From Trichodelitschia bisporula (lineage: Eukaryota; Ascomycota; Dothideomycetes; Phaeotrichales; Phaeotrichaceae), in the NCBI GenBank assembly GCA_010356995.1, contig ML996692.1, positions 693,933 through 757,932 on the forward strand: a stretch of DNA of 64,000 bases. Reading direction: 5' to 3'. How positions within the stretch are numbered: position 1 is the first letter of the stretch; each line of letters begins with the position of its first letter. Under the pieces are notes generated by a model, which saw only the letters and a program-made list of their open reading frames with translations, did not search any database and was not told the DNA's origin. Positions 57,655 to 64,000 of this stretch are shown here, in pieces. Both the position numbers and the translations under genes were made by a program.

Positions 57655-60600
57655 ATGTCCACTTCTGAAGAGCGGAGACCTCCCGCTCTGCGGGAGCGGA
57701 GACCGTCGATGAGTGCGCCGGTGTCAGACATCTATGAGCATGTTGGACCGACTTTCACGAGGCCGAAGCACAAGAGAACCGCGACTGGATTTGGCGCTTC
57801 TGAAATCAAGGCCGTTGAAGCTGCCATTCCCGAGCCTCAGCGGGCCGCGTAAGTGAACTCAACTTTCCGCAAACTTCACAGCTGCTAATAGCGGACACAG
57901 ATGGATCAAGCATGTCCGTCTCGTCCATTGAATGTAATCAACATTACCCTGACTAGAACAGACTCCCAAACCTTTCAGCACTCCCGAGGAGTTCGAGGTG
58001 AGCTTCAACGTCCGCGCGGTGTCGAGTACCAGGCTGAGACATGTGTAGAAAGATGCGATTAGGCATATCGAGACGACCCTCGCGCGGTCGATGTACAATT
58101 GCGATGAATTGTGAGAGATTGTCATTCCCCTTATTTTCAACACTAACTGGAAAGGGCCGCATATTCGGGAACTGCACTTGCGTTTCGTGATCGCTTGATC
58201 ATGAGCTGGAACCAAACGCAACAGCAGCACACCTTTGCGGACCAGAAGAGGGTCTACTGTAAGGAAAACCCTCTGTCTATCCATATGCGCGACTAATATG
58301 TAACAGACCTCTCGCTAGAATTTCTCATGGGGAGAGCATTGGACAATGCCATGCTGAATGTTGGGCAAAAAGACGTGGCTGCAAGTGTGTATTCCATACC
58401 CTGGCGGCAACACTTAATGCTAACAGCTATGCAGAGGGCCTTGCCGATCTCGGATTCCGGATAGAGGATATCATCAACCAGGAACACGACGCTGCACTCG
58501 GAAACGGCGGTCTCGGGCGCCTTGCAGCGTGCTTCTTGGACAGCTTGGCTTCGCTCGACTTTCCTGCTTGGGGCTACGGCCTTCGCTACCGCTATGGTAT
58601 CTTTAAGCAAGAAATCATCGATGGCTACCAAGTGGAAGTCCCAGACTACTGGCTCGATTTCAATCCCTGGGAGTTCCCGCGTCACGATGTCGCCGTGGAT
58701 ATCCAATTCTATGGTCATGTCAACAGGTACCAGTATGTGTAAGCTTGAAATACCTGATGGCTCTTGCTGACTGCGCCTTAAGAAATGATGAAGGCAAAAC
58801 AGTTTCCCAGTGGGAAGGCGGCGAAATCGTACGTGCTGTAGCATATGATGTGCCGGGTAAGCGAGCCCTTTCGCGTTGCCCGTCCGTGATACTGACTTGA
58901 CGAAGTTCCCGGGTATGGGACGGAAACTACCAACAACCTTCGCTTGTGGTCCAGCAAGGCTGCCAGTGGAGAATTCGACTTCCAGAAGTTTAACTCCGGA
59001 GAATATGAGAGCTCCGTGGCAGATCAGCAACGTGCTGAGACCATCTCTGCAGTTCTTTACCCTAACGACAAGTAAGAAGCAAATTCCTGTGGTTTGGCAA
59101 AACTGACCTATTCCCAGCCTTGACCGCGGTAAAGAGCTTCGCCTCAAGCAGCAATACTTCTGGTGTGCTGCTTCTCTCCATGATATCGTCCGGCGCTTCA
59201 AGAAGGGCGGCCATGCTTGGAAGGACTTTCCCAACCAGGTGGCAATCCAGCTGAACGATACTCATCCCACTCTCGCCATTCCTGAGCTTCAGCGGATCCT
59301 TGTTGACGTCGAGGGTTTAGAGTGGGACGAGGCTTGGATCATCGTTCACAAGACGTTTAGCTACACCAACCACACCGTGCTTCCGGAAGCATTGGAAAAG
59401 TGGTCCGTTCCGCTGATGCAACTTCTACTCCCCCGCCACTTGCAAATCATCTACGACATCAATCTCCAGTTCCTGCAGTTTGTTGAGCGTACCTTCCCCA
59501 AGGAACGCGAGGTCCTTTCCCGTGTTTCGATCATTGAAGAATCTCAGCCCAAGATGGTCCGCATGGCCTATCTTGCCGTTATTGGATCGCACAAGGTGAA
59601 CGGTGTGGCGGAGCTGCATTCCGACCTCATCAAAACGACCATCTTCCAGGACTTTGTCAAGATCTATGGACCTGACAAATTTACCAACGTCACCAATGGC
59701 ATCACTCCTCGTCGCTGGCTTCATCAAGCCAATCCCCGTCTTTCAGCGCTCATTGCCTCGAAACTTGGCAGCTATGACTTCCTCAAGGACCTGACGCAGC
59801 TAAACAAGGTTGAGAATTTTGTGCAGGATCAGGAGTTCCGGAAGGAATGGCGCGAAATCAAGTTAGCCAACAAGGCTCGTCTTGCTAAGCATATCAAGGA
59901 TACCACGGGTCTTGAGGTTGACCCGAAGGCTCTATTTGACATCCAGGTCAAGCGGATTCACGAGTACAAGCGGCAGCAGCTGAACATCTTCGGCGTCATC
60001 CACCGCTGGCTCGCGCTGAAGGCCCTGAGCCCGGAGGAGAGGAAGGCGACGGTCCCTCGCGTATTCATTTTCGGCGGCAAGGCCGCACCTGGCTACTGGA
60101 TGGCCAAAACCGTTATCCATCTCATCAACCAAGTCGGCAAGGTCATCAATGCGGATTCTGACGTCGGTGATCTTCTGAAGGTGGTTTTCGTCGAGGATTA
60201 CAACGTCAGTAAGGCTGAAATCATTGTGCCGGCGTCCGACATCAGCGAGCACATTTCCACTGCCGGTACCGAGGCGAGTGGTACCAGTAACATGAAGTTT
60301 GTCCTGAACGGCGGCCTCATCATTGGGACGTGCGATGGTGCCAACGTAAGTGATGTGTTCCGGCAGCGCAGCCGAGCTAACTGGGGTGCAGATAGAAATA
60401 ACTCGCGAGATCGGTGAGAACAACATTTTCCTCTTCGGTAACCTTGCCGAGGACGTCGAGGAACTCCGCCACGGCCACCTCTACGGCAACTATCAACTGG
60501 ACGAGGGTCTGGCGAAGGTATTCGACGAGATCCGCAACGGCAGGTTCGGTGATGCGCAGGCGTTCACTGCGCTCATCAATGCTATTGTCGATCACGGCGA

Positions 60601-60817
60601 CTACTACCTCGTGTCCGACGACTTTAACAGCTACTGCAAGACCCAGGAGCTGATCGACGAGGCTTACAAGGACCAAGAGGAGTGGTTAACCAAGTCCATC
60701 ACCAGTGTTGCTAGGATGGGTTTCTTCTCAAGTGACCGTTGCATCGAGGAGTATGCGGAGACGATCTGGAATCTCGAGCCTCAGAAGCCGAAGGAGTCTG
60801 CAGCGCTTGATGCGTAA
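57655..60817 (+). CDS. GPH1: Glycogen phosphorylase
   Basis: PLP-dependent cytosolic enzyme that releases glucose-1-phosphate from glycogen. Eleven exons: 57655-57848, 57901-57913, 57962-57997, 58049-58110, 58155-58258, 58307-58384, 58435-58732, 58783-58856, 58906-59071, 59118-60345 and 60392-60817. They sum exactly to 892 codons, the normal size. Signatures are [80 protein letters not shown], and [15 protein letters not shown] with the PLP-binding lysine near 735. The N-terminal tail ([20 protein letters not shown]) has RRPSM, a possible protein-kinase-A site like the one that activates the yeast enzyme. Ten introns, nine of them in the first third, isolate a 13-nt second exon. The donor after it is GTCCGT, so the exact edges of exons 2 and 3 need RNA support. 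Confidence 0.96.
57901..57913 (+). other. GPH1: 13-nt microexon of GPH1 (exon 2)
   Basis: A|TGG|ATC|AAG|CAT encodes Trp-Ile-Lys-His, the segment that precedes the KPFS block in fungal phosphorylases. It follows a clean acceptor (GCGGACACAG) and precedes a weaker donor (GTCCGT). Confidence 0.78.
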
Positions 60818-61661
60818 TGGAAGCAGACGGATACATGGCTGTATCTTAATGGGAAGGACTGCTTTGGATGAAATTGCAATTCGAGAGTACCTGTGATGTT
60901 CGTAGCGCTCAATTTCCATCCTGAAGCATGAGAGAAGGAACAGGGGCAAAGCAAGCAAAGTGTCAACTGTGGAATCCAAATGTCCAAATTACATCGTACA
61001 TGAAGTTTGGTAGTTCGTGGACGAGTGTCGTGAGCGCATAGCCCAAGGGCTCCAAAGGGCTCAAACGATCAAGGGCCTCATGATAAATCATGGCCGCTGT
61101 TTCTCTGCACAACCGTACATTAGTGTATGCAACAACTTTTCTGCTCCGTTGTACCTTCCCGAAGGAGTCACGGGCCTTGGGCGGGTCGGGCATAGGAAAA
61201 GCTTGGTATTTCGCCTCCAGTTGGTCCGAGCACTCCGTCCCACCCCGACCCCACACATTAGATTTGGGTACCACTCAGTGCCGCTCTGTCCGCTGTCCAC
61301 GACACATTGCTCCTCCATTCACCCAGCCAACCTTTTCCCCACTAAATTTTCGAAAGTCCCCATCATCCACGCCACCCTGGAAACTACCTGCAACCTGGAA
61401 ATAGTGCGTACAAGCCAAACTTTTGAACTTGCCGGGTTTTCATGAATGTCTCTCGCTGTCAAAGCACACTACCCTTCCGTACCGCCTCCACCACTGATAC
61501 ACCCGCTCCCGGACCCAACTTAGCTGCTGGTTTCTCACCCTCCATTTTCTCGCGCACTTTATTGAACGCGCCTTAAAATCACGCTAACCGGAAAGACTTC
61601 TTACCAAATCGTCTCACAGACCTACCCCACCCTCGCGAGCAAACACACCCAACGACGCAAG
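60818..61661. other. Spacer GPH1 3' region / eIF5B promoter
   Basis: An 844-bp spacer between co-oriented genes. The last 300 bp are C/T-rich (ACCCCACCCTCGCGAGC-type leader). No other feature is recognised. Confidence 0.6.
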
Positions 61662-64000
61662 ATGGCTCCCAAAAAGAAGGGTAACAAGAAGGCCCAGGAC
61701 GACTGGGAAGCTGATCTCGGCGAAACGGTCGACCCCATCGCCGCTGCTACCCAACAAGCGAAAGCCGACGATGAGGCACAAGATGCTGAAGAGGGTACCG
61801 CCATGAGCGGAGGCCTGCTTGCCGCCTTGAAGAAGAATCGCGGGCGCAAGGCTAAGAAGGGCAAGGTCGTCGAGGACTTTGTTGAGGGCGAAGATCCCGC
61901 TGCTGATGGAGAGGCTGTCGCTTCTCCTGCGCCCGTGGATCTCTCAGCCAAGGCTCCTGAAGAAGCGACCTTCGACGATGACGTGTTCGCGCAGCCGACC
62001 AAGAAAGGCAAAGGCGGGAAGCCAGCGCCTGCGGCAAAGGTGGCTCAGCCTGAGAAGGATGAGGAGGAAGAGGAGCTGACTGCCGACGGGCGGGTGAAAA
62101 CAAAGAAGGAAAAGGAAAAGGAGAAGAAGGAGAGAGAAAAGCAGCGCAAGAAGGAACAGGTATGCTGATTGCTGCCTACCGTTTGATTGCATGCTAACGA
62201 TGTTGCAGGCCGCAAAAAAAAAGAGTGTTGTTCCCCCACCCGAAGCAAAGAAGGCTGAGCCAGCGAAGGTCGTCGAAGCAGAGCGACCGACCGCTGCCGC
62301 CCAAACTGAGCTGGCGGCGGCTGGCGGCAAGAAGAAGAAGATCAATCCTGCACTTCTCGCACTTCAAAAGGCCCAGGAGGAGCGCAAGCGCCTCGAAGAG
62401 GAGCAAGCTCGCCTGGAAGCTGAAGAGCGGGCACGGATCGAGGAAGAGGAGAAGCTTGCTACTGAGGAAGCTAAGCGCAGGGAGGAGGCTAAGCAGGCTA
62501 AGAAGCTCAAGGAGAAACAAAAGATTGAGGAGATGAAGAAAGCGGGCACCTACAAGACCAAGGCCCAAAAGGAAGCCGAGGCCCGCCAGCAGGCCCGCCT
62601 CAAACAGATGATGGAAGCTGGTGGTGTGGTGGTTGGTGGCTTGCAAGAAGATGCTGCGGACAAGAAGGCCAAGCCCACTTATGACCGGAAGAAGAAGGGC
62701 AAGAAAACTGCCGGGGAGGCTCAGAAGGAGAAGGAGGAGGCTGACGCCGAGGAAGCACGTAAGAAATTGGAGGAACTGAAACTCGCCGAGGAGAAAGCAG
62801 TGAAGGCCGAAGCTGAGGCTGCTGCTAAGGCTAAGGCTGAAGCTGAGAAGGCTAAGGCCGAAGATAGCGACGAACTTGAAGATTGGGAGGCTCAAGCAGA
62901 CGCCGCAGAGGGAATCAAGGAAAGCTGGGACGCACTTTCCGAAGACGAAGAGCCCAAGCCTAAGCTGGCGTCGAAGGCAGCTGCCAGCGACAAAGACTCG
63001 ACTACGAAGACCAACGGCAAGACCAATGGTAAAAACGTATCTTCAGAGGAAGAATCCAGTTCCGAAGACGAGTCCTCAGAGGATGAGGATCAGACTGCTG
63101 CAAAGCGAGCTGTGGCAGCGCGGAAGGCCGAGGCTGCAGAGCGTCGGAGAAAGCAGCACGAGGAGGCCCTTGCGGCTAGGTCGAAAGACGACCTTCGTTC
63201 GCCAATCTGCTGTATTCTCGGTCACGTCGACACCGGGAAGACCAAACTCCTTGACAAGATTCGGCAGACCAATGTTCAGGAAGGTGAGGCCGGTGGTATC
63301 ACACAACAGATTGGCGCCACGTACTTCCCGGTGGAGGCCCTCAAGAAGAAGACCAATGTGGTCAACCAGGACGGCAAGTTCGAGTTCAGGGTTCCTGGCT
63401 TGTTGGTGATCGACACCCCTGGGCACGAGTCTTTCACAAACCTTCGGTCTCGTGGCTCCTCGCTGTGCAACATTGCCATCCTCGTTGTCGACATTATGCA
63501 TGGTCTCGAGCCCCAGACTCTCGAGTCCATGCGTCTTCTGAGAGATCGCAAGACTCCATTCATCGTCGCGCTCAACAAAATCGATCGTTTGTTCGGCTGG
63601 AAGAAGATCGATAACAATGGCTTCCGTGACAGTTTCGCCATGCAGACTAAGGGTTGCCAGAATGAGTTCCGTGACCGTCTCGACAAGATCAAGGTCGCGT
63701 TTGCCGAGCAGGGCTTCAACTCCGAGCTGTTTTACGAGAACAAGTCCATGGCTCGCTATGTCTCCTTAGTCCCTACATCCGCTCACACCGGCGAGGGTAT
63801 TCCTGACATGTTGAAGCTGCTCATTCAGCTCACTCAGGAACGTATGACGAACGCGCTTATGTACCTTTCCGAGGTTGAGGCTACCGTTCTCGAGGTAAAG
63901 GTCATTGAGGGTCTTGGCACGACTATTGACGTCATCCTTTCCAATGGTGTACTTCGCGAAGGCGACCGTATCGTTCTCTGTGGTCTGAATGGTGCCATTG
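61662..64000 (+). CDS. FUN12: Translation initiation factor eIF5B, N-terminal and GTPase part (cut by right edge)
   Basis: Ribosome-dependent GTPase (the eukaryotic IF2) that joins the 60S subunit to the initiation complex. Exons 61662-62159 and 62209 to the edge give about 763 residues. The first 480 are a lysine/glutamate-rich, low-complexity coiled region with two [23 protein letters not shown] basic patches, as in other eIF5B proteins. The G domain starts near residue 495 ([18 protein letters not shown]): G1 GHVDTGKT, switch [19 protein letters not shown]3 DTPGH, G4 NKID and G5 SAHTGEG are all intact. Domain II begins before the edge ([20 protein letters not shown]). About 300 C-terminal residues (domains III and IV) lie beyond the window. 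The single 49-nt intron falls in the charged region. Confidence 0.97.

Overview
This window is nuclear DNA of a filamentous ascomycete (Pezizomycotina). The genes are split by many short GT-AG introns, mostly 45-60 nt with CTAAC/CTGAC branch sites. The gene set fits this: a LaeA-family methyltransferase, an ACR3 arsenite exporter, a membrane-anchored Mia40 and an OM14-type outer-membrane protein. DMC1 points to a lineage that kept the meiosis-specific recombinase, which makes Eurotiomycetes or Dothideomycetes more likely than Neurospora-like Sordariomycetes (inference). Two N gaps (23425-23460 and 35291-35300) show this is draft sequence.

Layout. Minus-strand RPB1 (1-3330) runs off the left edge. 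SWD1 (plus, 5461-7092) converges on DMC1 (minus, 7684-9561), followed by GIS2 (10614-11600), UAP1 (14774-16452), a SPRY/PPxY protein (16935-18062) and ACR3 (18441-19789), all minus. After a 4-kb spacer come a conserved protein of unknown function (plus, 23851-26341), a mitochondrial acyl-CoA dehydrogenase (minus, 27171-28693) and a LaeA-like methyltransferase (minus, 32530-34232). The next 10 kb (34233-44185) holds no gene I can support. The right third has a metallo-beta-lactamase-like protein, MIA40, an OM14-like protein, an LTR-flanked fossil, an NmrA-like oxidoreductase and a GFA/CENP-V protein (all plus), then CDC20 (minus), glycogen phosphorylase GPH1 (plus) and eIF5B (plus, cut by the right edge).

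The genes are mainly housekeeping: transcription and chromatin (RPB1, SWD1/COMPASS), meiosis and mitosis (DMC1, CDC20), cell-wall precursor supply (UAP1), glycogen use (GPH1), translation (eIF5B, GIS2) and mitochondrial import (MIA40). There is no biosynthetic cluster around the LaeA-like gene within the window.

The most unusual features are very small exons (2 nt in the OM14-like gene, 9 nt in DMC1, 12 nt in GIS2, 13 nt in GPH1), two successive GC-AG introns in DMC1, two families of short motifs repeated only between genes (TACGGATGTA/TACGGAGTA and CTAGAACTAG), a foldback repeat at 57019-57162, and a helical CWxLCxxL repeat in the unknown protein. Exon structures were read by eye from splice signals, frame and family alignment from memory; no search was run.
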